Shown piece after piece: positions 1 to 6,203 of a stretch of 12,824 nt of DNA. The stretch comes from Streptomyces sp. NRRL F-5727. Lineage in GTDB: Bacteria > Actinomycetota > Actinomycetes > Streptomycetales > Streptomycetaceae. The position numbers and the translations under genes were made by a program. The notes under the pieces were generated by a model. That model saw only the letters and a program-made list of their open reading frames with translations, ran no database searches and was not told where the DNA came from. Numbering within the stretch: position 1 is the first letter of the stretch; each line of letters begins with the position of its first letter. The stretch lies in assembly GCF_000719555.1 (NCBI RefSeq), contig NZ_JOGX01000106.1, forward strand, positions 1-12,824, in the 5' to 3' direction.

Positions 1-9
1 CGAAGGGCG

Positions 10-120
10 GCCCCGCGGCGTCAGGTGCGTGCTCTCGGCGTGCCGGGTGGAAGTCCTCGTACTGGACGTACTCGGGCTTTCACCCGGTGCGGCGAGAGCA
101 CGTGCATGGCGTCGCGGGGC
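10..120. repeat. Giant near-perfect palindrome (53-pair stem, 5-nt loop)
   Basis: Position i pairs with position 130-i from 10/120 inward to 62/68, leaving the loop TGGAC at 63-67. Counting by hand, 41 of the 53 positions are Watson-Crick pairs, 8 are G-T (G-U in plus-strand RNA) and 4 are mismatches (24/106, 38/92, 57/73, 58/72). It lies 23 nt past the stop of the LacI gene, so it could terminate the sugar operon. A 53-bp arm is far longer than an ordinary intrinsic terminator and no T-run follows on either strand. An interspersed palindromic repeat, a bidirectional terminator for a convergent gene left of the window, or a structured plus-strand RNA are alternatives. The structure is certain from sequence; the role is not. 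Confidence 0.85.
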
Positions 121-143
121 AGGCGGGAGTTTGACGACAGGGC

Positions 144-1142
144 CTAGCGGTCCTTCGCCGGTCCGGTGGAGGCGCGGATGACCAGCTCGGGGTCGAAGAG
201 GAGTTCGCCGGTCGGCACCTCGCGGTTGCTGACCAGGGCGAGGACCGAGCGGCCGACCTCCAGGGCGAGGCGGTCGGCCGGCTGGCGGACGGTGGTGAGG
301 GCGGGGTCGGTGAACTCGGTGACCGAGGTGCCGTCGTAGCCGACGACGGAGACGTCCCCGGGCACCGACAGGCCGAGCCGGCGCAGGCCGCGGATGGCGC
401 CGAGGGCCATGTAGTCGCTGGCGGCGACGATCGCGGTGGCGCCCTGGCCGGCGAGGGCGGAGGCGGCGGCCTGGCCGCCCTCGACGGTGTAGGACTGGCG
501 GACCACCCAGCACTCGGCGTCGGTGGCGCCGCGCCGGGTCATGGCGTCGACGAAGCCGCGGACCCGCCGGTCGGCGGGCCGGTTGCCGGCCGGTCCCGAG
601 GCCATGCCGATGCGGCGGTGGCCGAGCCGGTGCAGATGGTCGACGGCCAGCTCGGCGGCGAGGGCGTCGTCGGTGGAGTAGACGGGGACGGGCACCCCGT
701 CGGCGAACTCGCCGTTGATTCCGACGTACGGCACCCGGCGCTGCCGCAGCAGCTCGTAGCTCTCGGTGTCGGCGCCCTCGACGGTGTTGGAGGCGGAGAG
801 GAAGACGACGGCGGCGACGCCCTTGTCGACGAGGGCGGTGAGGTAGTCCAGCTCCTGCACGCCGCCGGGGAAGACCGGGCAGAGGACGGTCTTCAGTCCG
901 TGCGGGGCGAGCGCCGACTCGATCCGCTCGGCGACGTCGGCGAAGAACGGGTTGGAGACGAACTCGGTGACCACGGCGACGAGTTGGCCCTGGGTGGGCC
1001 GCTCGTACCCCAGCTCGGCCATGGCCCGCTCGACGGCCTCGCGGGTCTTGCGGGACACCCCCTGGCGCCGGTTGATCACCCGGCTGACGGTGGCCTCGCT
1101 GACCTGTGCGTGGGCTGCGAGGTCGGTGATGCCGACCTTCAT
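144..1142 (-). CDS. LacI-family transcriptional regulator
   Basis: 332-residue DNA-binding sugar-responsive regulator of usual LacI length. Residues about 3-25 form the N-terminal helix-turn-helix (ITDLAAHAQVSEATVSRVIN), followed by the hinge region (about 26-50). The rest is a periplasmic-binding-protein-like effector domain; it contains NPFF near residues 64-67, a DRRVRGF segment, and the family's C-terminal LTTVRQP. The ATG at 1142 overlaps the TGA of the upstream GH36 gene (ATGA) and has GGAAGGA 5 nt upstream, so this start is well supported and translation is probably coupled. As last gene of the operon it has no visible promoter of its own. It likely represses the divergent promoter at 6047-6203 and, through it, itself. 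Effector unknown; a galactoside or oligosaccharide is inferred from the neighbours. Family call is firm. Confidence 0.95.
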   Translation of the reverse strand: MKVGITDLAAHAQVSEATVSRVINRRQGVSRKTREAVERAMAELGYERPTQGQLVAVVTEFVSNPFFADVAERIESALAPHGLKTVLCPVFPGGVQELDYLTALVDKGVAAVVFLSASNTVEGADTESYELLRQRRVPYVGINGEFADGVPVPVYSTDDALAAELAVDHLHRLGHRRIGMASGPAGNRPADRRVRGFVDAMTRRGATDAECWVVRQSYTVEGGQAAASALAGQGATAIVAASDYMALGAIRGLRRLGLSVPGDVSVVGYDGTSVTEFTDPALTTVRQPADRLALEVGRSVLALVSNREVPTGELLFDPELVIRASTGPAKDR

Positions 1143-2917
1143 CGCGGTCCTTCCGTGAGAGTGAGCGACACCAGGCCGCCGCGCGGGACGGCCAGCGGCC
1201 GTGGCCCCTCCGGCAGCGGCGTCGGCGACGGCAGGGGGTCATTCATCATACGTCCGTCGGGTCCGTGGACCCGGGCCAGGACGGGCCCTCCGCCGCCGGT
1301 GACGTCGACGAGGATCCGGTCCCGTCCGGAGCCGTTGACGAGGTGGAGGACCCGGTGGGCGGCGGTGTCGAACGGCACCACCAGGTCGTCGTGGACGCTG
1401 GTCAGGCAGGTGTCGCCGCGGACGGCGGTGACCAGCGGGTAGAGGGTGTCGGGCCGGCCGGGCTCGGTCTCCCCGTCGAGCAGCAGCTCCCGGTGCTCCC
1501 GCCACCAGGAGAGCCAGAAGCGGACGGTGTCCAGGTGGCTCGCGGGCACCTGGTCGAGGCGGACGGAGAGCTGCGGTACGGAGTGGAGGGCGCCGATCAG
1601 CTGGCGGGCGACGGCCTCCGGGCTCGCGTCGGCGGACCACATGAGCATGTCGGAGTGGACGGCGCCGCCGGTGGCGAGGAGCGCGGTGTCGAGGGTGCGG
1701 ACCCGGTTGGCGGTGGCGTCGGCCGGGCAGTCGAAGGAGCGCAGCATGTTCCCGTACGGGGCCATGCCGGGTCCGGTGTACGGCTGGCGCAGTTCGAGCA
1801 GCAGGTCGGGGCGGACCGCTTCGAGGGCGTGGCGCAGTTCGTCGAGGAGGGTGGTCATGGCGCGGCCGATGTCGCCGCGCCCGTCGCCCGCGTAGACGGC
1901 GGCCTCGTCGAGGAAGTCGAGCTTGAGGCCGTCGAGGCCGTGCCGGGTGACGAGGGAGACGCACAGGTCGGTGACGTGCCGGCGGACCTCGGGGAGCCGG
2001 GGGTCGAGGACGTGGGCGCCGGGCACGCCGGCGGGGCGGGGTGCGGCGGCGGCCCACCGGCGGTGGCAGGCGGCGCCGGGGCCGAGGAGGAGCGGCGCGA
2101 CCCAGAGGAGGTAGCGCAGGCCGTGGGCCTGGACGCGGGCGACGTGGGCGGTGAGGTCGGGGAACTTGGCGGGGTCGGGTTCCCAGTCGCCGAGGCCGGC
2201 GTAGCCGCGGCCGGAGCCGTGCTTCTGCCAGCCGTCGTCGAGGATGAGCGCGCCGCAGCCGAGTCCGGCGGCGAGGGCGGCCTGGGTCTCGACGGCGTCG
2301 GCGGTGACGTCCTGGTTGAAGGCGTACCAGGTGGAGTAGACGGGGACGCGGGCCGCGTCGGGGACGGGCATGGGCGGATGCGCGGCGGCGAAGTGGGCGC
2401 GCAGCGGGCGCAGGGCGGCGGCGACGGACGGGGAGCGGGGGGCGAGGAGCAGCCGGTGGGGCCGGTCGGCGGCGGGGAGGCGGAGGTGGACGACGTGGGT
2501 GTCGTGTTCCTCGGAGACGCCGTAGCGGACGGTGGCCTCGGTGACGGGGTCGGCGGCGGCCCAGGTGAGGACGGAGGCGCCGGAGTGCTCGTAGAGGCTG
2601 CCGGCGGCGGGTCCGTCGACGAGGCAGGTGGTGGCGCGGCCGGCCCAGTCGGGGACGAGGGTGCGGTGCCAGCCGGCCCGGGGGTGCCAGTAGCCGGCGG
2701 CGTCGCCGAGGGGGACGGCGAGCCGGATCTCGACGGGGGCGCCGGGGGCGTGGACGTCGAGGGCGCGCAGTCCGCCGGGGCCGGGGAGGTCGGTGAGGGT
2801 CCAGCCGGGGTCGGTGCCGGGGGCGTGGACGGCGAGGGTGACCCGGTCGAGGAGGGGGACGGCGGGGGCGGGGGCCTGGTGGGCGGTGGTGACGGGTTCG
2901 GGGGCTGTGGTGTTCAT
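1139..2917 (-). CDS. GH36-like alpha-galactosidase, probably cytoplasmic
   Basis: 592-residue glycoside hydrolase resembling clan GH-D family 36, expected to release terminal alpha-galactosyl or related residues from imported oligosaccharides. Residues about 20-180 are a beta-rich N-terminal domain. A TIM barrel follows, with STWYAF (195-200), ILDDGW (225-230), GDWEPDPAKFPD (243-254) and LKLDFL (331-336), where D334 fits the KxD nucleophile of GH36. The acid/base aspartate is less clear: D396 or D400 in RSFDCPAD, or D423 in HSDMLMW. A beta C-terminal domain ends the protein. No signal peptide or membrane span is visible, so it acts inside the cell. ATG 2917 is preferred because AAGGA lies 6 nt upstream. 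ATG 2923, two codons earlier, overlaps the permease stop but has no spacer. The family call is strong; exact substrate is open. Confidence 0.88.
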   Translation of the reverse strand: MNTTAPEPVTTAHQAPAPAVPLLDRVTLAVHAPGTDPGWTLTDLPGPGGLRALDVHAPGAPVEIRLAVPLGDAAGYWHPRAGWHRTLVPDWAGRATTCLVDGPAAGSLYEHSGASVLTWAAADPVTEATVRYGVSEEHDTHVVHLRLPAADRPHRLLLAPRSPSVAAALRPLRAHFAAAHPPMPVPDAARVPVYSTWYAFNQDVTADAVETQAALAAGLGCGALILDDGWQKHGSGRGYAGLGDWEPDPAKFPDLTAHVARVQAHGLRYLLWVAPLLLGPGAACHRRWAAAAPRPAGVPGAHVLDPRLPEVRRHVTDLCVSLVTRHGLDGLKLDFLDEAAVYAGDGRGDIGRAMTTLLDELRHALEAVRPDLLLELRQPYTGPGMAPYGNMLRSFDCPADATANRVRTLDTALLATGGAVHSDMLMWSADASPEAVARQLIGALHSVPQLSVRLDQVPASHLDTVRFWLSWWREHRELLLDGETEPGRPDTLYPLVTAVRGDTCLTSVHDDLVVPFDTAAHRVLHLVNGSGRDRILVDVTGGGGPVLARVHGPDGRMMNDPLPSPTPLPEGPRPLAVPRGGLVSLTLTEGPR

Positions 2918-2919
2918 GG

Positions 2920-3756
2920 TCATTCCTTCACCGCGCCGGCGAGGAGGCCGGAGACGAAGTGGCGCTGGAGGAGCAGGAAGACGACCGCCATCGGGACGGC
3001 GGCGATCGAGGTGCCGGCGAGGATGGCGCCGTAGTCGGTCTCGTCGAGTCCCTGGAGGGAGGCGAGGGCGACGGGGATGGTGAAGGTGAGGTCGTCGCGG
3101 AGGACGATGAGCGGCCAGACGAAGTCGTTCCACTGGTAGAGGAAGAGGAAGATCGCGAGGGCGGCGAGGGCGGGCCGCATGGGCGGCAGGGCGACGCGCC
3201 AGAAGAGCCGGAGTTCGCCGCAGCCGTCCATGCGCCCGGAGTCGAGGAGTTCCTGCGGGAGGGCGGCCATGGACTGGCGCATGAGGAAGATCCCGAAGGG
3301 CAGGGCGAGGTGGGGGGCGATGACGGCCTGGTAGGTGCCGAGCCAGTGGAGGTCGGCCATCATCCGGAAGAGCGGGACGAGGGTGATCTGGGCGGGCACG
3401 ACGAGGCCGAGCATGAGCAGGCCGAAGAGGGGGTCGCGGCCGCGGAAGCGGTAGGTGGCGAAGCCGTATCCGGCGAGGGTGCAGACGGTGCCGGCGAGCA
3501 GGGTGTAGACGGTGGCGATGCCGAGGGAGTTGAGGACGACCCGGCCGAAGTGGGCGGTCTCCTGGAGGGTGGCGAGGTTCTCGGCGAGGTGGCCGCCGGG
3601 GAGCAGCGGCGGCGGGCTGGAGAAGAGGTCCTGGGAGCTGTGGGTGGCGCCGACGGCGAGCCAGTAGAAGGGGACGGCGACGGTGGCGAGGGCGAGGGCG
3701 AGGCCGGAGGTGAGCAGGAGGGACCGGCCGGCGCGTCCGCGGGTGGTGGTGGTCAC
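2920..3756 (-). CDS. ABC sugar transporter inner-membrane permease, MalG type
   Basis: 278-residue membrane component of a carbohydrate ABC importer (CUT1 type), of normal MalG size. About six transmembrane segments are apparent: near residues 14-36, 73-97, 108-130, 141-160, 196-220 and 248-266. The cytoplasmic EAA-loop that docks the ATPase is at about 169-197 (QELLDSGRMDGCGELRLFWR, then VALPPMRPAL), with the conserved D-G and LP spacing. The start is GTG at 3756, which overlaps the TGA of the preceding permease (GTGA) and has GGGAG 7 nt upstream. A longer in-frame reading upstream is an arginine/proline-rich shadow of the neighbouring gene. It should pair with the MalF-type permease into one translocation pore for the sugar delivered by the lipoprotein. 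No ATPase gene is in the operon. Confidence 0.95.
   Translation of the reverse strand: MTTTTRGRAGRSLLLTSGLALALATVAVPFYWLAVGATHSSQDLFSSPPPLLPGGHLAENLATLQETAHFGRVVLNSLGIATVYTLLAGTVCTLAGYGFATYRFRGRDPLFGLLMLGLVVPAQITLVPLFRMMADLHWLGTYQAVIAPHLALPFGIFLMRQSMAALPQELLDSGRMDGCGELRLFWRVALPPMRPALAALAIFLFLYQWNDFVWPLIVLRDDLTFTIPVALASLQGLDETDYGAILAGTSIAAVPMAVVFLLLQRHFVSGLLAGAVKE
2924..2928 (-). promoter_or_regulatory. Ribosome binding site deciding the GH36 start
   Basis: AAGGA on the minus strand lies within the last codons of the MalG-type permease. It is 6 nt from the ATG at 2917 but directly abuts the ATG at 2923. Normal Shine-Dalgarno geometry therefore favours 2917; the difference is two residues (Met-Thr). 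Confidence 0.6.
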
Positions 3757-4646
3757 GGCTTGTCTCCCAGGAGGCGGAACTGGAGCAGGCCGAGGAGGCC
3801 GATCAGGAGGGTGAGGGCGTAGGCGACGGCGGAGGCGTAGCCGAAGTCGAAGTAGGTGAAGGCGTGGCGGTAGAGGTACATGCCGAGGGTGAGGGTGGCG
3901 TTGTCGGGTCCGCCGCCGGTGAGGACGGTCGGTTCGTCGAAGAGCTGCAGGGTGCCGATCGTCGACAGGACGGTGGTGAGGAGGAGCGCGGGGCGCAGTC
4001 CGGGCAGGGTGACGTGGCGGAAGGCGGCGAGGGCGCCGGCTCCGTCGACGGCGGCGGCGTCGTACAGCTCGCGGGGCACGGTCTGGAGGCGGGCGAGCAG
4101 GATGACGGCGTTGTAGCCGGTGTAGTGCCAGGTGAGGGCGAGGCCGAGGGAGATCCGGGCCCAGGTGCCGTCGGTGAGCCAGGGCACGGGGTCGGCGCCC
4201 ACGCGGCCGAGGAGCCAGTTGACGAGTCCGTAGTCCTTGTTGAGGAGGACGGAGAAGACGATGCCGTACGCGACGAGGCCGGTGACCATCGGCAGGAAGA
4301 AGCCGAGGCGGAAGACGGAACGGCCCTTCAGGAGGCTGGAGTCGAGGGCGACGGCGAGGCCGGTGGCGAGGGCCAGCATGAGCGGGACCTGGACGGCGAG
4401 GACGACGAGGGTGTTGCGGAGCGCGGTCCACAGCAGGGGGTCGTCGAGGAGCCGGGCGTAGTTGTCGAGGCCGACGAAGGTGTCGGTGCCGGCGACGGTG
4501 CGGTGCAGGCTGAGGAGGAAGGACCAGCCGATCGGGTAGAGCTTGAAGGCGGCGAAGAGCAGCAGGGCGGGCAGCACGAAGAGGTACGGGGCCGCCCGGC
4601 CGCGCCGCCGGCGGCGGGCGGCGGGGAGCGGTCTGGCGAGGCTCAT
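3753..4646 (-). CDS. ABC sugar transporter inner-membrane permease, MalF type
   Basis: 297-residue permease of a CUT1-type carbohydrate importer. A short arginine-rich cytoplasmic tail (residues 1-18) precedes the first membrane span (about 19-46, PYLFVLPALLLFAAF). About five more spans follow, near 76-100, 112-135, 165-187, 217-237 and 270-292. The EAA motif is at about 193-218 (ELYDAAAVDGAGALAAFRH, then VTLPGLRPAL), with the AA---G and LP signature that contacts the nucleotide-binding subunit. ATG 4646 overlaps the TGA of the binding-protein gene (ATGA), and GGAAG lies about 8 nt upstream. The open frame extends far upstream only as an antisense-like arginine/proline shadow of the binding-protein gene. 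With its MalG partner it forms the membrane channel; specificity cannot be read from permeases alone. Confidence 0.95.
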   Translation of the reverse strand: MSLARPLPAARRRRRGRAAPYLFVLPALLLFAAFKLYPIGWSFLLSLHRTVAGTDTFVGLDNYARLLDDPLLWTALRNTLVVLAVQVPLMLALATGLAVALDSSLLKGRSVFRLGFFLPMVTGLVAYGIVFSVLLNKDYGLVNWLLGRVGADPVPWLTDGTWARISLGLALTWHYTGYNAVILLARLQTVPRELYDAAAVDGAGALAAFRHVTLPGLRPALLLTTVLSTIGTLQLFDEPTVLTGGGPDNATLTLGMYLYRHAFTYFDFGYASAVAYALTLLIGLLGLLQFRLLGDKP

Positions 4647-6046
4647 CGGGCGGTCTTCCGGCCGGTCTGGCGGGCGAGTTCGGCGGCGGCGTCGCGGAGG
4701 ACGGCGGCCGGGTCGGCGCCCTTGAGGAGGACCTTGGACTGGGCGTCGGTGACGAGTCTGAGGGCGCGGGCGTAGTCGGCGGTGTAGTTGACGGGCGGGG
4801 AGGGGGCCTTGAGGGCGGCGAGGAAGATCTCGCCCTTCTTCTGGCCGCCGAAGAAGGCGGACGGCTCGTGGAAGACGGCGTCGTCGTACGCCTTCATGAG
4901 GGCGGGGGCGATGCCCTTGCCGCGGTAGATCCGCACCTGGGAGGCGGGGCGGGTGAGGGCGTACTCGACGAAGGTCCAGGCGGCGGCGCGGTGTCTGCTG
5001 CTGCCGGCGACGGCGAGGTGGGTGGAGTTGACGGTGGCGGCGGTGGGGCCGCCGCGGCGGACGGCGGGGGGCAGCCGGACCCGCCACTTGCCGGCCTCGG
5101 CGGGGACCTGTTCCTCGATGATGCCGCCGAACCAGGTGGGGTAGGGCACGACGGCGTTGGTGCCCTTCTTGAGGGAGCTCATGAGGGTGTTCCAGCCGCC
5201 GGAGAGGTCGCTGACGAGTCCGGCGTCGTTCATGGTCTTGATGAGGGTCATGGCCTTGACGGACTCGGGCGAGTCGAGGGTGACGCGGCCGTCGAGGTCG
5301 AAGTAGAAGGCGCCCTGGAGCTGGAGCAGCAGCTGGAAGAAGTTGGCGGCGTCGGGCTGGGAGGCGGGTTTGTCGATGCCGAGGAGGTGGGCGCCGGTCT
5401 TCGCCTTGAGGGTCTTGCCGGCTTCGACGGTCTCGTCCCAGGTCTGGAGCGCCTCGGCGTCGATGCCGGCCTTCTCGAAGAGGTCGGCGCGGTAGTAGAA
5501 GCCGCCCGAGTTGGCCTCCCAGGGGAGGGCGTTGACGCGCTTGCCGTCGGGGCTGACGGTGCCCCAGAGGCCCTGGGCGAAGGCGTCCTTGTGGCGGCCG
5601 GCGCCGAGGGGGGCGAGGTCGGCGAGGCCGCCGGGGAAGCGTTCGACGTAGCCGGGGAGGTAGTCGACGCCGATGTGGAGGACGTCGGCGAGGCCCTGGC
5701 CGCCGGCGGCGAGTCCGGCGGTGATCTTCTCCCAGATGGCGGGGTTGCCGATGTCCTCGACGGTGACCTGGATGTCCGGGTGGGCCTTGTTGAAGTCCGG
5801 TATGAGGGCTTTGAGTTCGGCGGCGGGTCCCTGCCAGGACCAGACGGTGATCCTGCCCTTGCGCGGGTCGCCGTCGTCGCCTCCGCCGCCGTCCGCGCCG
5901 GTGCCGGTGCAGCCGGTGAGGGCGAGGCCGCCGAGGCCGGTGGCGGCGAGTGCGCCGCCGCCCATGCGCAGGAGGTCCCTGCGGGCCGGCCGACGGCCGT
6001 CCGTGCGGGTGCGGTCGCTGTCGCCGTGTCTGTCGCTGTCTGCCAT
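4643..6046 (-). CDS. ABC transporter sugar-binding lipoprotein (SBP family 1, probable Tat export)
   Basis: 467-residue extracytoplasmic solute-binding protein that captures oligosaccharide and delivers it to the two permeases encoded downstream. The N-terminus carries a twin-arginine motif ARRDLLRM (R22-R23), a hydrophobic stretch (about 28-44) and the lipobox LTGC with Cys46, so it is likely exported by Tat and lipid-anchored on the outer face of the membrane. A glycine/aspartate linker follows. The mature part has family 1 features such as KAHPDIQVTVEDI and PYPTWFGG and is close to the usual length. The start at ATG 6046 lacks any Shine-Dalgarno sequence. A candidate -10 (TACTGT, 6060-6055) would place transcription within a few bases of the ATG, so the mRNA is probably leaderless. 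An in-frame ATG at 6118 also lacks a ribosome site and lies upstream of that promoter. Confidence 0.93.
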   Translation of the reverse strand: MADSDRHGDSDRTRTDGRRPARRDLLRMGGGALAATGLGGLALTGCTGTGADGGGGDDGDPRKGRITVWSWQGPAAELKALIPDFNKAHPDIQVTVEDIGNPAIWEKITAGLAAGGQGLADVLHIGVDYLPGYVERFPGGLADLAPLGAGRHKDAFAQGLWGTVSPDGKRVNALPWEANSGGFYYRADLFEKAGIDAEALQTWDETVEAGKTLKAKTGAHLLGIDKPASQPDAANFFQLLLQLQGAFYFDLDGRVTLDSPESVKAMTLIKTMNDAGLVSDLSGGWNTLMSSLKKGTNAVVPYPTWFGGIIEEQVPAEAGKWRVRLPPAVRRGGPTAATVNSTHLAVAGSSRHRAAAWTFVEYALTRPASQVRIYRGKGIAPALMKAYDDAVFHEPSAFFGGQKKGEIFLAALKAPSPPVNYTADYARALRLVTDAQSKVLLKGADPAAVLRDAAAELARQTGRKTAR

Positions 6047-6054
6047 GGGCCGGG

Positions 6055-6084
6055 ACAGTACAAGCGCCCCGAGGTCGTTTGCAA
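6055..6084 (-). promoter_or_regulatory. Candidate promoter of the sugar-uptake operon
   Basis: On the minus strand TTGCAA (6084-6079) as -35 is followed, after 18 nt, by TACTGT (6060-6055) as -10, matching the TAnnnT pattern of the principal streptomycete sigma factor. A start 6-9 nt beyond the -10 falls at about 6049-6046, essentially at the ATG of the binding-protein gene. Inference from spacing and consensus only. Confidence 0.55.
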
Positions 6085-6086
6085 TG
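6079..6086 (-). promoter_or_regulatory. Candidate LacI-family operator half, CATTGCAA box 1
   Basis: CATTGCAA on the minus strand, containing the -35 hexamer of the operon promoter. The same octamer occurs at 6135-6142 on the plus strand, so the two form an inverted pair flanking the promoter core. TTGCAA-type sites are, as I recall, typical of streptomycete LacI-family sugar regulators. The wider context here is only weakly palindromic (5 of 9 position pairs in 6073-6090). Confidence 0.4.
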
Positions 6087-6092
6087 CATCGG

Positions 6093-6104
6093 TGAAAACT
6101 TTCA
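6093..6104. promoter_or_regulatory. Short palindrome TGAAAACTTTCA between the divergent promoters
   Basis: Perfect 5-bp arms TGAAA/TTTCA around a 2-nt centre, upstream of both candidate promoters. It resembles the TGnAA...TTnCA arms of LacI-family operators but lacks their central CG. It could be a third regulator site or the site of another protein. Low confidence. Confidence 0.3.
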
Positions 6105-6130
6105 GTTCGACCGTCCATCGATCGACGCGA

Positions 6131-6148
6131 GAACCATTGCAAGGCTTC
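6131..6148. promoter_or_regulatory. Candidate LacI-family operator, box 2
   Basis: GAACCATTGCAAGGCTTC is an imperfect palindrome centred on TTGCAA: 7 of 9 position pairs are symmetric (GAAnCnTTGCAAnGnTTC). It covers the -35 of the plus-strand promoter, a good position for repression. It carries CATTGCAA in opposite orientation to box 1, with centres 58 bp apart. This is the best operator candidate for the LacI protein encoded at 144-1142. Confidence 0.45.
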
Positions 6149-6165
6149 GTACGGGTTGCTAGCGT
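6137..6165 (+). promoter_or_regulatory. Candidate promoter of the secreted hydrolase gene
   Basis: TTGCAA (6137-6142) and TAGCGT (6160-6165) are separated by exactly 17 nt, a good fit to the housekeeping streptomycete promoter (TTGnnn-N17-TAGnnT). Transcription would begin near 6172, leaving a leader of about 32 nt that includes GGGAG at 6193-6197, 6 nt before the ATG at 6204. Confidence 0.6.
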
Positions 6166-6203
6166 GCCGCGCGCCGACCCCACCCACCCTCCGGGAGAAC
6201 CCG

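Noticed and set aside
21..107. 28-residue minus-strand ORF inside the giant palindrome
   Set aside because: Entirely contained in the hairpin arms, arginine/proline-rich, without a ribosome site; an open frame is expected by chance in such GC-rich palindromic sequence. Not annotated as a gene.
144..6046. Possible microsatellite-like runs such as repeated gaggcg/gcggcg on the plus strand
   Set aside because: They follow codon-position GC bias of the minus-strand genes and have no fixed unit or spacing; not a repeat array or CRISPR.
6116..6118. Upstream in-frame ATG extending the binding protein by 24 residues
   Set aside because: No ribosome site; it lies upstream of the predicted promoter and would bury the twin-arginine signal deeper inside the protein.
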